DNA from: JAYQPD01 sp046050105
GTDB lineage: Bacteria > Patescibacteriota > Minisyncoccia > Phycocordibacterales > UBA918
Reading direction: 5' to 3'
DNA length: 11,969 nucleotides
Assembly (NCBI GenBank): GCA_046050105.1
Contig: JBJOQE010000010.1
Span: 1-11,969 of the forward strand
The notes under the pieces were generated by a model. The model was given only the letters and a program-made list of their open reading frames with translations. It searched no databases and was not told the DNA's origin. The position numbers and the translations under genes were made by a program. Below, piece by piece: positions 1 through 7,081 of the stretch; position 1 is the stretch's first letter, and each line of letters starts with the position of its first letter.

Positions 1-21
1 TGCATTGTGCGAATCAGTCAT
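1..21 (-). CDS. Start of an unidentified gene, cut by the window edge
   Basis: An ATG at 21 on the minus strand opens a frame (M-T-D-S-H-N-A) that runs off the left edge. It lies 24 nt below a near-consensus promoter (-10 at 46-51), which is the main reason to call it. No Shine-Dalgarno sequence precedes it, like most starts here. In many bacteria the gene after mrdA is rodA, the glycosyltransferase partner of PBP2, so that is a guess from position only. Seven residues are too few to identify anything. Confidence 0.35.
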
Positions 22-45
22 AGTTTTATTAGTTGATCGAACATC

Positions 46-73
46 ATTATACGTGGATAGCTTGCTTCGTCAA
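46..73 (-). promoter_or_regulatory. Sigma-70-type promoter firing leftward after PBP2
   Basis: On the minus strand a TTGACG -35 box (68-73) is followed, after a 16-bp spacer, by a perfect TATAAT -10 box (46-51). The expected transcription start is near position 39, about 18 nt before the ATG at 21. The -35 box sits inside a short inverted repeat (66-77, arms TTCGT and ACGAA around 2 nt), which could be a repressor site. This is the best promoter match in the window. It implies that the gene leaving at the left edge is transcribed separately from the mre cluster. Confidence 0.7.
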
Positions 74-105
74 CGAATAGACGATTCTCGCTCCCTGTGG
101 TGTGC

Positions 106-1821
106 TCATTGCTGGTTTTCCGGTGCGGTTGAGCTCGCGATTGTGGTGAGATACTCAGGTTTGTTGATGGCCATCCAGTTTAAAAACTGAGCAAAAGCTG
201 GCGACGAACCAAAGAGGTTTGCGCGTGGACCGTGCTCCATGAGGAAGATAAACGCATATTTCGGTTTTTCGTATGGGTAGAAGCCCGTCACCCATGAGTT
301 AACGTATGCTTTGGTGGCACCAAGCTCTGCAGTACCGGTTTTTGCAGCAATCATGACGTCTTTGCGATTGAGTGTGCGTGCAGTGCCTTCAATGGCACCT
401 TGGCGCATGCCCTCGAGGATGACGCGACGGTGCTCTGCGGGGAGTTCGAGGTTGGTGGTGGTACCAAGCGGTGTGTCAGCTTTTATGATGGTTGGTGTGA
501 GGAGTATGCCGCCATTTGCAATAGCCGCATATGCACGAAGCATGGAAAGCGGCGTAGTTTGAAAACCAAACTGTCCGATAGAGGTAAGGTACGTGTCGCC
601 GAGGCGCCAGTCGTCATCGAATGCTTCCTGTTTCCACTCTGGGTTCGGCACAATGCCCGTCACTTCTCCGGGCAGGTCGATGCCTGTTTTTTGATTAACG
701 CCATAGTGTTCGAAAAAGTCGTGCATGCGCGTGATGCCGATGCCTTTCTGTCCCTCAAAGCCGCCGCCGATGATGTAGAAATAAATATTAGAAGACACCG
801 CAATTGCACGCCGCATATCAACACTCCCGTGAGCCTTCCAATCGGTAAATACTGAAGGCTTATCTGGTGAGTAGGGGTTGGGGATGGTGAGCTTTCCCGA
901 ACTAAAGAATGAGGTCAAAGGTGAGACAGTATTGTCACGGAGCGCAGCAAGTGCCATGAACGGCTTCACGATTGAGCCTGGGGTATAGAGACCAGAAATG
1001 AGTTTGTTGAGAAACGGCAAACGCGTATCTTCGTGCCAGGCTTTTATTTGCGCTTCATCTGTGCCTAACAGCATGACGTTTGCATCAAACGATGGGTAGC
1101 TTGCCATGGCAATGATTTCGCCAGTCTCGACATCCATGATGGCAGCAGCTCCAGAACGAAAACCACGGGCAATGGTGGTTGTGGCGATTTGGTCATAGAG
1201 CGCTTCGGAGAGTGCGGCATCAATTGAAAGCTCAAGAGAAGTGCCGGGCACAGGATCGTGCACAATATGCCCCGACACTTTTTCACCGCGTGCATCGACT
1301 TCGAGGAGTTGTTCGCCATTCTTCCCTTCAAGTTGTGTGTCGTATGATTCTTCCACGCCTCCGCGGCCGATGTATTCGGTCCGGAAATAAAATCCCGACT
1401 TATCCTTTTTAGGGTAGCTCAAATACCCCACCACGGGGCTGATGCCACGGCGCGTAGAATAGGCTCGTTTCGAGAATGCTGCGCCGTCTTCTGCTTCGAT
1501 ATTCCACGCAAGGGGCTCGCCCGTACGGTCCACTATGGCGCCACGTTCTGCGAAGATAATATTGGTGTCGAGGCGATTCGTTTCGCTCCGGGCTCGAAAT
1601 TCATCGCCACGCACCACTTGTAGTTGAAACAGCTGATAGAGAAAGACTGTGGCGATAAGTACAAACCCGCCACCCACCGCATAAATACTGCGTTCCGAGA
1701 GGGGTGCCTCAAGCCTTCCTTCAAGCCTCCCAGTATTAAACGCTGGCTTGTTCGTTGAGTCGGCCAGAATGTGATCAAGCTCAAGCTCGTAAATGTGCGG
1801 TGTCTTACGAAACCACCTCAT
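106..1821 (-). CDS. mrdA: Penicillin-binding protein 2 (peptidoglycan D,D-transpeptidase of the elongasome)
   Basis: A 571-aa class B penicillin-binding protein that cross-links peptidoglycan stem peptides outside the membrane during cell elongation. A basic cytoplasmic tail with an acidic stretch is followed by one transmembrane anchor (about residues 46-69). Next comes the dimerisation/pedestal domain, starting near the conserved AERGAIVDRTG (91-101), and then the transpeptidase domain. The three catalytic motifs are all present: SIVK with nucleophile S283 and K286, S-S-N at 343-345, and KTGTAE from K494. The length is close to the family norm (about 600). The ATG overlaps the mreD stop as ATGA, so translation is probably coupled; GGTGG lies 5 nt upstream and may act as a weak ribosome-binding site. 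The stop is TGA. The company of mreBCD favours PBP2 over the division paralogue PBP3. Confidence 0.95.
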   Translation of the reverse strand: MRWFRKTPHIYELELDHILADSTNKPAFNTGRLEGRLEAPLSERSIYAVGGGFVLIATVFLYQLFQLQVVRGDEFRARSETNRLDTNIIFAERGAIVDRTGEPLAWNIEAEDGAAFSKRAYSTRRGISPVVGYLSYPKKDKSGFYFRTEYIGRGGVEESYDTQLEGKNGEQLLEVDARGEKVSGHIVHDPVPGTSLELSIDAALSEALYDQIATTTIARGFRSGAAAIMDVETGEIIAMASYPSFDANVMLLGTDEAQIKAWHEDTRLPFLNKLISGLYTPGSIVKPFMALAALRDNTVSPLTSFFSSGKLTIPNPYSPDKPSVFTDWKAHGSVDMRRAIAVSSNIYFYIIGGGFEGQKGIGITRMHDFFEHYGVNQKTGIDLPGEVTGIVPNPEWKQEAFDDDWRLGDTYLTSIGQFGFQTTPLSMLRAYAAIANGGILLTPTIIKADTPLGTTTNLELPAEHRRVILEGMRQGAIEGTARTLNRKDVMIAAKTGTAELGATKAYVNSWVTGFYPYEKPKYAFIFLMEHGPRANLFGSSPAFAQFLNWMAINKPEYLTTIASSTAPENQQ

Positions 1822-2087
1822 GCCACCGATTCATTACCGTCAATGAATAAGAGTGGCTTGAGCCCCCACACCGAAACGAGAATGCCCGTGAGTGCACTGG
1901 TGTATATGGCAGGAAATGCCATCCACGGCATGGTTGCGCCAAGGTATGCATCAAGGAGAAAGCCGAGGACGATAAGCTCTACACCTTCATACCAAAATGC
2001 GTACGCAATACTGCACACTATGAAATAAGGCCATGGAAGCATGAGTCCGATGACAAGGAGGAGTGCGCAATGAAGTATGCGAATCAT
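1818..2087 (-). CDS. mreD: Short MreD-like membrane protein
   Basis: An 89-aa, very hydrophobic protein with about three membrane segments (roughly residues 3-32 as one or two helices, 35-50 and 57-75). It lies exactly where mreD is expected, between mreC and the PBP2 gene, and shares 4-nt ATGA overlaps with both. The sequence GFLLDAYLG (42-50) resembles the MreD signature of a Gly and an Asp in a membrane helix followed by a Gly turn. Family members normally have about 160-170 residues and five or six helices, so this is a half-length version. No frameshift is evident: the next gene begins at its stop codon. In the family MreD links MreC to the filament and the PBP2/RodA synthase. It could also be an unrelated small membrane protein that has taken this position. 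Confidence 0.6.
   Translation of the reverse strand: MIRILHCALLLVIGLMLPWPYFIVCSIAYAFWYEGVELIVLGFLLDAYLGATMPWMAFPAIYTSALTGILVSVWGLKPLLFIDGNESVA
1829..1848 (-). promoter_or_regulatory. Hairpin just upstream of the PBP2 start
   Basis: A perfect 7-bp inverted repeat (arms ATTCATT and AATGAAT, 6-nt loop GACGGT on the minus strand) lies at the end of mreD, 7 nt before the PBP2 ATG at 1821. In the mRNA it would sit directly 5' of the GGTGG that is the only ribosome-binding-site-like sequence there. It could tune initiation at this coupled junction. A 7-bp AT-rich stem can also occur by chance in 12 kb. Confidence 0.3.
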
Positions 2088-2995
2088 AGAGAGGAACGTG
2101 TGCCTGAAGCGGTCGTCGAGGCAAGTCCGTCGGGAACAGCAAAAAGCATTTCAGTCGTTGAGGCAAATCGTTCCATAGACGCCTTAATGTCGTTTGTGCT
2201 CGGCATTACAAAAGGTTCTTTTGCAATAGAGACAGTATGAAGTGAGCGAAGTGCGTCGTTGTGGGTGATTGCCGCAATGACACCAGGTTCTGCAGGGTCG
2301 CTCCATACGCGAGAGACAGTACCTACTGGCTCGCCTCCTAATGTGGGCATGGTGACGATGTCTCCTTCTTTCACACTACTTCCATGTGGCATGAGGAGTG
2401 AAAACACGCCGCCACCTATACCTGTTGCTTTTGCAAGAATTTTTTCACGCGGGGCGTAGAGCGAGGTAATTGTGCCAGGAGTTGAGAAGAGAACTACCAC
2501 TGAAGTGTTGTTGTGTGCGCGAACGATGGTTCCAAGTGGCGCACCGCTTGCCCCATACACCACTGCACCCTCTTTCACACCATCTTGCGTGCCTCTGTCC
2601 ACCACAAGTGTGTCGTACGGTGTGTCAGACGGCGAAGAAAGTATTGCTGCGGCGATGCGCGCTTCGCCGCTTCGTGCATCGAGAATATCTTGCACAACCT
2701 GAGGTGGAAGTGAGTCTCTGAGCGTCGTGAGTGCCGCAGCCTTTTCCGCAAGTGCTGCTTTCGTATCGGCGAGTTCTTTGGTGAGTGTGTCAGTCGCGGT
2801 GAACCGCGCACGGATCCAGGCTCCCACGCTCAGGCCGCCTCGCTCAAGAGTTGCGAGTTCACTGTCAACGGGTGCAAGCATATTGCCTAAAAATGGCAGC
2901 GGCAGATTGAGGAGGAGTACAGCGACGCCACCCACTATACAAATGGTAAGGAGTTTTCGTTTAACGTTAGATCGCTGGCGAGAAATCATCTTCAT
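2084..2995 (-). CDS. mreC: Rod shape-determining protein MreC
   Basis: About 303 residues. A basic N-terminus leads into a single membrane anchor (about residues 15-37), then an Ala/Leu/Glu-rich coiled coil (about 67-97), then the extracytoplasmic beta-barrel domain. YDTLVVDRGTQDGVKEGAVV (about 127-146) matches the MreC core, where a reactive-looking Asp-Arg-Gly turn is followed by a D-G-V-K-G loop. MreC dimers bridge the MreB filament and PBP2. The frame is open upstream to 3052, but that would overlap mreB by 86 nt. I prefer ATG 2995 (overlap 29 nt); ATG 2989 is almost as good (overlap 23 nt), and neither has a clear ribosome-binding site. The C-terminal 30 residues are rich in Ser/Thr/Ala and look disordered. 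The TGA stop overlaps the mreD start. Confidence 0.88.
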   Translation of the reverse strand: MKMISRQRSNVKRKLLTICIVGGVAVLLLNLPLPFLGNMLAPVDSELATLERGGLSVGAWIRARFTATDTLTKELADTKAALAEKAAALTTLRDSLPPQVVQDILDARSGEARIAAAILSSPSDTPYDTLVVDRGTQDGVKEGAVVYGASGAPLGTIVRAHNNTSVVVLFSTPGTITSLYAPREKILAKATGIGGGVFSLLMPHGSSVKEGDIVTMPTLGGEPVGTVSRVWSDPAEPGVIAAITHNDALRSLHTVSIAKEPFVMPSTNDIKASMERFASTTEMLFAVPDGLASTTASGTRSSL

Positions 2996-4040
2996 TCTTA
3001 ATAAGGATATCGCGATACATTTCCATGTTTTCAAGCACAATGCCTGCACCACGAACCACTGCAGTGAGAGGGTCTGGCACTACAATTACCGGGACCTGGA
3101 GTACGTCTTCAAGGAGTGTTGCTGCACCAGGGATGAGTGCGCCACCTCCTGAAAGATAGATGCCTCGCTGCATGACGTCTGCGAGAACTTCTGGTGGTGT
3201 TTTTTCCAATACGTCACGTACTGCCTCGATGATGGAGTCGACAGAATGAGAAATTGCGTCGCGGACGTCACTTTCGGTAATTACCACTTCACGAGGGAGG
3301 CCGGTCACCACATCGCGGCCGCGCACCACGGCCTCTTTTCCCGGCGTGCTGTCGGCAATAGAGGCAAGAGTGACCTTCACATCTTCTGCGGTTTTTTCAC
3401 CGATGAGCACTTTAAATTGGTCGCGGATATAGGTGACGATATCGGCACTCAAGCGATCACCTGCAATGCGAAGATTTTTAGCGGTGACGATACCAGAAAG
3501 TGAAATGACGGCAATATCGGTGGTGCCACCGCCGATGTCGATAATCATGCTCCCTACTGGTTTCGTGATGGGAAGTTTGGCACCAATGGCGGCAGCCATT
3601 GGTTCTTCAATAAGGAAGACATCACGTGCACCAGCGTTTCGTGCAGCGTCGCGTGCTGCGCGCATCTCCACGTTCGTGATGCCAGATGGTACGCCCACGA
3701 TGACGCGCGGCGCGATGATGGTGCGGGTCCCTGCTCGCACCTTACCAATGAGGTACGCAAGAATTTCTTCGGTTACCTCAAAGTCGGAGATGACCCCGTC
3801 AACCAAGGGGCGCACGACGTCGATGTGCGACGGAGCTCTTCCGAGCATGCTCTTCGCATCGCGACCCACCGCGACGAGCTGCCCTGTCTTTCTGTTAATT
3901 GCTGCAATGGTTGGCTCGTTTAAAACGATACCCTTTCCTTTTTGGTATACGAGCGTGTTTGCAGTACCTAGGTCAATAGCTATGTCGGTTGAGAGAAGAC
4001 CGAGCAGGTTATCAAAAGATTTTTTTAAACCATCGAGCAT
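2967..4040 (-). CDS. mreB: Actin-like cell shape protein MreB
   Basis: A 357-aa actin-fold ATPase that forms membrane-bound filaments guiding lateral wall synthesis. The nucleotide-binding signatures are intact: phosphate-1 DLGTANT (23-29), connect-1 EEPMAAAIG (145-153), phosphate-2 DIGGGTTD (168-175) and adenosine SGGGALIPG (297-305). The N-terminus MLDGLKKSFDNLLG is amphipathic and probably binds the membrane. The length is slightly above the usual 335-350 because of an extended acidic C-terminus, which covers the overlap with mreC. It starts 20 nt after proS, preceded by pyrimidine-rich CCTCCCTCT rather than a Shine-Dalgarno sequence. No promoter is visible in that gap, so it is probably transcribed from the proS promoter. 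Identity is secure. Confidence 0.98.
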   Translation of the reverse strand: MLDGLKKSFDNLLGLLSTDIAIDLGTANTLVYQKGKGIVLNEPTIAAINRKTGQLVAVGRDAKSMLGRAPSHIDVVRPLVDGVISDFEVTEEILAYLIGKVRAGTRTIIAPRVIVGVPSGITNVEMRAARDAARNAGARDVFLIEEPMAAAIGAKLPITKPVGSMIIDIGGGTTDIAVISLSGIVTAKNLRIAGDRLSADIVTYIRDQFKVLIGEKTAEDVKVTLASIADSTPGKEAVVRGRDVVTGLPREVVITESDVRDAISHSVDSIIEAVRDVLEKTPPEVLADVMQRGIYLSGGGALIPGAATLLEDVLQVPVIVVPDPLTAVVRGAGIVLENMEMYRDILIKNEDDFSPAI

Positions 4041-4060
4041 AGAGGGAGGAACGTATCGAC

Positions 4061-5326
4061 TTAATCTTCTTCGTCCGCGGTGAACATACCGAGAAGCTCT
4101 GCTTCAGTTACTTTCTTTACTTCACCGGTGTTTCGTTTTACCACCTCAAAAAGTCCTTCTTCTTTTGAACGCTTTGAAAGCACGGCGCGGTACGGCATGC
4201 CAAGCAGGTCGCTGTCGGCAAACTTTTCTCCGGTGCGCACATCGCGGTCGTCATAGAGTACGGTTACGCCGCGCTCCTTGAGTGCTTCGTAGATGCCATC
4301 TGCCCACTCACGCACTTCTGCGTCGTCGGTGTTAAGCGCGGTGAGGTGTACCTGAAATGGTGCCACTGCCTCTGGCCATACCAACCCCTTTTCGTCTGCA
4401 AATTTCTCAACGAGTACACCAATGAGGCGTGTGACACCGATGCCATAGGAGCCAATCCATACTGGGAACTCCTTTCCTTCGTTATCTTTCGTGGTGAGAC
4501 CAAGGTCGGTTGCCTTCTGCTGACCAAAGTTAAAGATGTTGCCAATTTCAGCAGTGTTTGTTTTCGTGAGTTCTTCACGCGTCACTCCTAACGTTGCAAG
4601 TGTCTCGTCGTTCAGCACTTCTTCATTGATAGCAATACCCTTTTCGGTATTAATATAGGTAACATCCTCACCTGCTTCGCATACTACCTGAAACTCGTGG
4701 CTAAACTTGGTGAATGCACCACCCGCAGCGAAGGTGACATAGGTGTCGTCCCCAATACCGAGGCGTTTGAATGCCTTCATGTACGCAGGCTTCGTAGATT
4801 CATAGTACGCAAGGTGGCTTGCTTCGTCAGCCGAGAATGAGTACATGTCTTTCATTACAAACTCGCGGCCACGCATCACACCACTTTTTGCGCGCACCTC
4901 ATTGCGTAATTTTGTTTGAAATTGGTACACCGAAATAGGAAGGTCTTTGTAGCTCGTGATGTAGTTCTTCATCATTTCGCCAATCGGTTCTTCATGACTC
5001 CACCCAAAACCAACTTCCCCACCAGCTTTGAGTTCAGACTTAAACCACACGTCAACGACGCTATCGTCCCAACGTCCTGTTCGTTCCCAGAGGTCCTTTC
5101 GCTGAAGCGATGTCATGATGAGTTCTTGGCTTCCGATTGCGTTCATCTCTTCGCGCACGATGGTCTTTATGTTTTCAAGGACACGAAGGCCAAGTGGAAG
5201 GTATGCATACACACCCGCCATTTCCTTGTGAATATACCCTGCGCGCATGAGGAGTTGCGCGTTCTTTGCTACCTCGTCTGAAGGTGCTTCTTTTCGTGTT
5301 TTGGTGAAGAGTTGTGACTGACGCAT
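4061..5326 (-). CDS. proS: Prolyl-tRNA synthetase lacking the editing domain
   Basis: This class II synthetase charges tRNA-Pro with proline. It has 421 residues against about 565-570 for the usual bacterial enzyme. Visible parts are the N-terminal MRQSQLFTKTRKEAPSDEVA typical of bacterial ProRS, the motif-1 region (about 40-75), motif 2 around FQTKLRNEVR to FVMKDMYSF (136-164), motif 3 at GSYGIGVTRL (292-301) and the C-terminal anticodon-binding domain (about 323-415, with YDDRDVRTGEKF). The roughly 180-residue INS editing domain, which hydrolyses Ala-tRNA-Pro, is missing between motifs 2 and 3; only a short linker (about 220-285) remains. This is a known state in several reduced lineages. 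The gene has its own promoter (5353-5380). Confidence 0.97.
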   Translation of the reverse strand: MRQSQLFTKTRKEAPSDEVAKNAQLLMRAGYIHKEMAGVYAYLPLGLRVLENIKTIVREEMNAIGSQELIMTSLQRKDLWERTGRWDDSVVDVWFKSELKAGGEVGFGWSHEEPIGEMMKNYITSYKDLPISVYQFQTKLRNEVRAKSGVMRGREFVMKDMYSFSADEASHLAYYESTKPAYMKAFKRLGIGDDTYVTFAAGGAFTKFSHEFQVVCEAGEDVTYINTEKGIAINEEVLNDETLATLGVTREELTKTNTAEIGNIFNFGQQKATDLGLTTKDNEGKEFPVWIGSYGIGVTRLIGVLVEKFADEKGLVWPEAVAPFQVHLTALNTDDAEVREWADGIYEALKERGVTVLYDDRDVRTGEKFADSDLLGMPYRAVLSKRSKEEGLFEVVKRNTGEVKKVTEAELLGMFTADEED

Positions 5327-5352
5327 AAAGTGCTAAGTTCTTACGAAACTCT

Positions 5353-5380
5353 ATTGTACGCGCCGAGGGCGAAACTTCAA
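5353..5380 (-). promoter_or_regulatory. Promoter of proS and probably the mre cluster
   Basis: On the minus strand TTGAAG (5375-5380) and TACAAT (5353-5358) are separated by 16 bp. The predicted start near 5346 leaves about 20 nt of leader before the proS ATG at 5326. The -35 box touches the hairpin at 5381-5403. Because no other promoter is seen until the left end, this may drive proS-mreB-mreC-mreD-mrdA as one unit. Confidence 0.5.
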
Positions 5381-5403
5381 AATACCCCACGTTATGAGGT
5401 ATT
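5381..5403 (-). terminator. Hairpin after rseP, weak terminator candidate
   Basis: On the minus strand AATACCTC and GGGGTATT form an 8-bp stem with one T-G wobble around a 7-nt loop. It begins 11 nt after the rseP stop and is followed by TTGAAGTTT, a poor T-tract. It could be a weak rho-independent terminator ending the upstream unit, or a structure/operator tied to the adjoining proS promoter. Confidence 0.4.
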
Positions 5404-5414
5404 CGAGAGGCGGC

Positions 5415-6506
5415 TTATTTGATGAGTCGTGAGATGTCGCCCACGGTCACGAAAAGCATCAAGAGCATAAGGAGTGCAAAGCCAGCTAAGTTTGCGTTTG
5501 CCACAAAGCGTTGGTTAAGCGGGCGGCGAATGATCGCTTCAATGCCCACCATGACGAGCCGCCCGCCATCAAGTGCAGGAATAGGTAACATGTTGATGAC
5601 GGCGAGGTTGAGCGAGATGAATGCAGTGAAGGTGAGAATGGCGGTAAACCCAAAGCGTGAGGCGTCACCCACAAGGCCTGCGATACCGATGGGCCCCGTG
5701 ACATCGTTCATGCTTGCCTTGCCTTGTACCGTGCGCACGAGGAGCGTGCCGATACCCTCTGCAATGCGTATGGTGCCGTGCCATGTATCTCCTGCACCTG
5801 CGCGTACTGCTTCAAAGAATGGGTAGGTTCGTGTTTCGATAAGCCCCGTCACGAAACCTACGCGAGGTGCGCTCGTGCCGTCTTGAGCTTCGAGCATGCG
5901 CGGTGTGAGAGTTGAGCGTTGCTCCACTCCGTTACGCATATAGGTGAGGGTGAGCTCTTCTCCTTCTCGTTCACGAATGAATGAAGCAACAGCCGACGGA
6001 GTACGTTCTGCAGAATCTCCGTCTTGTGCTGTAAGCGAGAGGATGCGGTCACTTGAAAGAATGCCTGCTTCCGCTGCAGGGCCACCTGCCACGATACTCG
6101 CGACCGCAAGCTCGGTGTGTGCACCTCGTTCTTCTTCAGGGACAGAAACCGTCACCCCGATGAGGTACGTGGTGGTGTAGAGCACAAACGCCAAGAGGAT
6201 GTTCATGGTAACACCCGCCACAAGTACGATGGCCTGGAGGTGTTTCGGGCGGTGTGCGAAAGCACGCGGTGTGTCGGGAGTTTCTGCGTCTTCGCCATTC
6301 TCACCATAAATACGCACATACCCGCCAAGTGGCAGTGCGTTTAGCGCATAGGTCGTCTCCCCTCTTGTCCACGAAAATATGCGCGGCGGGAAACCAATCG
6401 CAAATTCGTCAACGCGCATCTTGGACCACTTTGCAGTTATGAAATGTCCAAACTCATGCACCAGCACGAGGACAAACAGTACGGCGATAAATATAAGGAT
6501 AGACAT
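5415..6506 (-). CDS. rseP: Site-2 intramembrane zinc metalloprotease, RseP/RasP family
   Basis: A 363-aa M50 protease that cleaves membrane-anchored substrates (anti-sigma factors, remnant signal peptides) within the bilayer. The zinc site is complete: HEFGH at 17-21 in the first transmembrane helix, and NMLPIPALDGGR (305-316) with D313 as third ligand in a later helix. GGYVRIYGE (61-69) is the usual conserved loop. There are about four membrane segments: 2-20, 91-117, 287-308 and 338-355. One PDZ domain (about 125-205) lies between the second and third, as in Gram-positive RasP rather than E. coli RseP with two. It follows frr by 17 nt with no promoter seen, so the two are probably cotranscribed. 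No anti-sigma gene is in the window, so the substrate is unknown. Confidence 0.95.
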   Translation of the reverse strand: MSILIFIAVLFVLVLVHEFGHFITAKWSKMRVDEFAIGFPPRIFSWTRGETTYALNALPLGGYVRIYGENGEDAETPDTPRAFAHRPKHLQAIVLVAGVTMNILLAFVLYTTTYLIGVTVSVPEEERGAHTELAVASIVAGGPAAEAGILSSDRILSLTAQDGDSAERTPSAVASFIREREGEELTLTYMRNGVEQRSTLTPRMLEAQDGTSAPRVGFVTGLIETRTYPFFEAVRAGAGDTWHGTIRIAEGIGTLLVRTVQGKASMNDVTGPIGIAGLVGDASRFGFTAILTFTAFISLNLAVINMLPIPALDGGRLVMVGIEAIIRRPLNQRFVANANLAGFALLMLLMLFVTVGDISRLIK

Positions 6507-6523
6507 TACAGGTGCTTAGCTCG

Positions 6524-7075
6524 TTAGCTTTTGAGTTCTGATTCTTTTTTATCAAAGAGGGCTTCGAGCGAAGCGTTCGCTTCGTCTACTTTCTTTTGAA
6601 GTTCTTGCTTCGCACGGAACTTGTCGTCTTCGCCCATGTCGCCAGATTTTTCTTTTGCGTCGATGTCTTTGTTTGCTTCGTCGCGCGCCTTACGAATGGC
6701 AACACGCGCATCTTCAAGTTTCGACTTTGCTATCTTGGTGAGTTGGTCGCGGCGCTCTGCGGTGAGCTCAGGAAACATCACGCGGAGGCCGCGGTCGTCG
6801 CTCACCACTGAAAGGCCAAGGTTGGCCGCAGTGATGGCTTTTTCGATAGCCTTAAGCTGTGAGGCATCCCAGGGAGACACACGAAGTGTGCGTGCGTCCT
6901 CCACGCCAATAGAGCCCACTTCACGTAGTGACATGGTAGTGCCGTACGATTCAACAGAAATTGAGTCCAAAATAGCAGGGGCAGCGCGGCCAGTGCGAAT
7001 ACCCGCATACTCGCGCACGAGCCACTCGCTCGTTTCTTTTGCTGCATCGGTAAATGGTTGTAATGAATATGCCAT
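6524..7075 (-). CDS. frr: Ribosome recycling factor
   Basis: A 183-aa protein that, with EF-G, splits the post-termination ribosome. The length and layout match the family (about 185). Conserved features are the IRTGRAAPAILD segment (26-37) in helix 1, the YGTTMSLREVGSI hinge and domain II (about 44-56), SPWDASQLKAIEKAI (67-81), the LGLSVVSDDRGLR region (86-98), and the long charged C-terminal helices including LTAERRDQL (104-112). The Arg residues that contact 23S rRNA are retained. The ATG at 7075 has no Shine-Dalgarno sequence; a TATATT box ends 6 nt before it, suggesting a leaderless or near-leaderless transcript. The following gene rseP begins 17 nt after the stop. Confidence 0.97.
   Translation of the reverse strand: MAYSLQPFTDAAKETSEWLVREYAGIRTGRAAPAILDSISVESYGTTMSLREVGSIGVEDARTLRVSPWDASQLKAIEKAITAANLGLSVVSDDRGLRVMFPELTAERRDQLTKIAKSKLEDARVAIRKARDEANKDIDAKEKSGDMGEDDKFRAKQELQKKVDEANASLEALFDKKESELKS
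6561..6584 (-). repeat. Alternating inverted repeats near the 3' end of frr
   Basis: Three arms alternate in direction: CGAAGCG (minus strand, 6578-6584), CGCTTCG (6569-6575) and CGAAGC (6561-6566), with 2-nt and 2-nt spacers. The middle arm can pair with either neighbour, giving two mutually exclusive short hairpins. They encode part of DEANASLEAL in frr, so codon choice for Glu-Ala/Ala-Ser may explain them. Confidence 0.35.
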
Positions 7076-7081
7076 GATTTC

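Noticed and set aside
19..47. Nine-codon leader peptide (MMFDQLIKL) overlapping the ATG at 21
   Set aside because: Its first ATGs overlap or directly follow the -10 box, so they would lie upstream of the transcription start.
5..190. Plus-strand frame of 61 codons at the left end
   Set aside because: It overlaps the promoter and the end of PBP2, has no start signal, and its sequence looks random.
400..855. Plus-strand frame of 151 codons opposite the PBP2 gene
   Set aside because: It overlaps the conserved transpeptidase domain on the other strand and shows no recognisable motif.
2084..3052. Longer mreC start at 3052
   Set aside because: It would overlap mreB by 86 nt, and the extra residues (MVQALCLKTWKC) are the shadow of the mreB end; ATG 2995 or 2989 gives a normal MreC N-terminus.
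3514..3534. Near-palindrome at the MreB phosphate-2 loop
   Set aside because: Codons for Gly-Gly-Gly-Thr-Thr are naturally complementary (GGY versus ACC), so the symmetry follows from the protein.
3582..3603. 9-bp-arm hairpin in mreB (ACCAATGGC, 4-nt loop, GCCATTGGT)
   Set aside because: It is fully explained by the conserved EPMAAAIG codons of MreB, and one such stem in 12 kb is expected by chance.
3433..4083. Plus-strand open frame of 216 codons opposite mreB
   Set aside because: It lies entirely antisense to a clearly conserved mreB and has a composition (Met/Ser/Thr/Pro/Arg-rich) typical of the reverse frame of a real gene.
5519..5566. 9-bp GC-rich arms 30 nt apart in rseP
   Set aside because: The arms come from Gly-Gly-Arg and Arg-Arg-Pro codons, and the long loop makes a functional structure unlikely.
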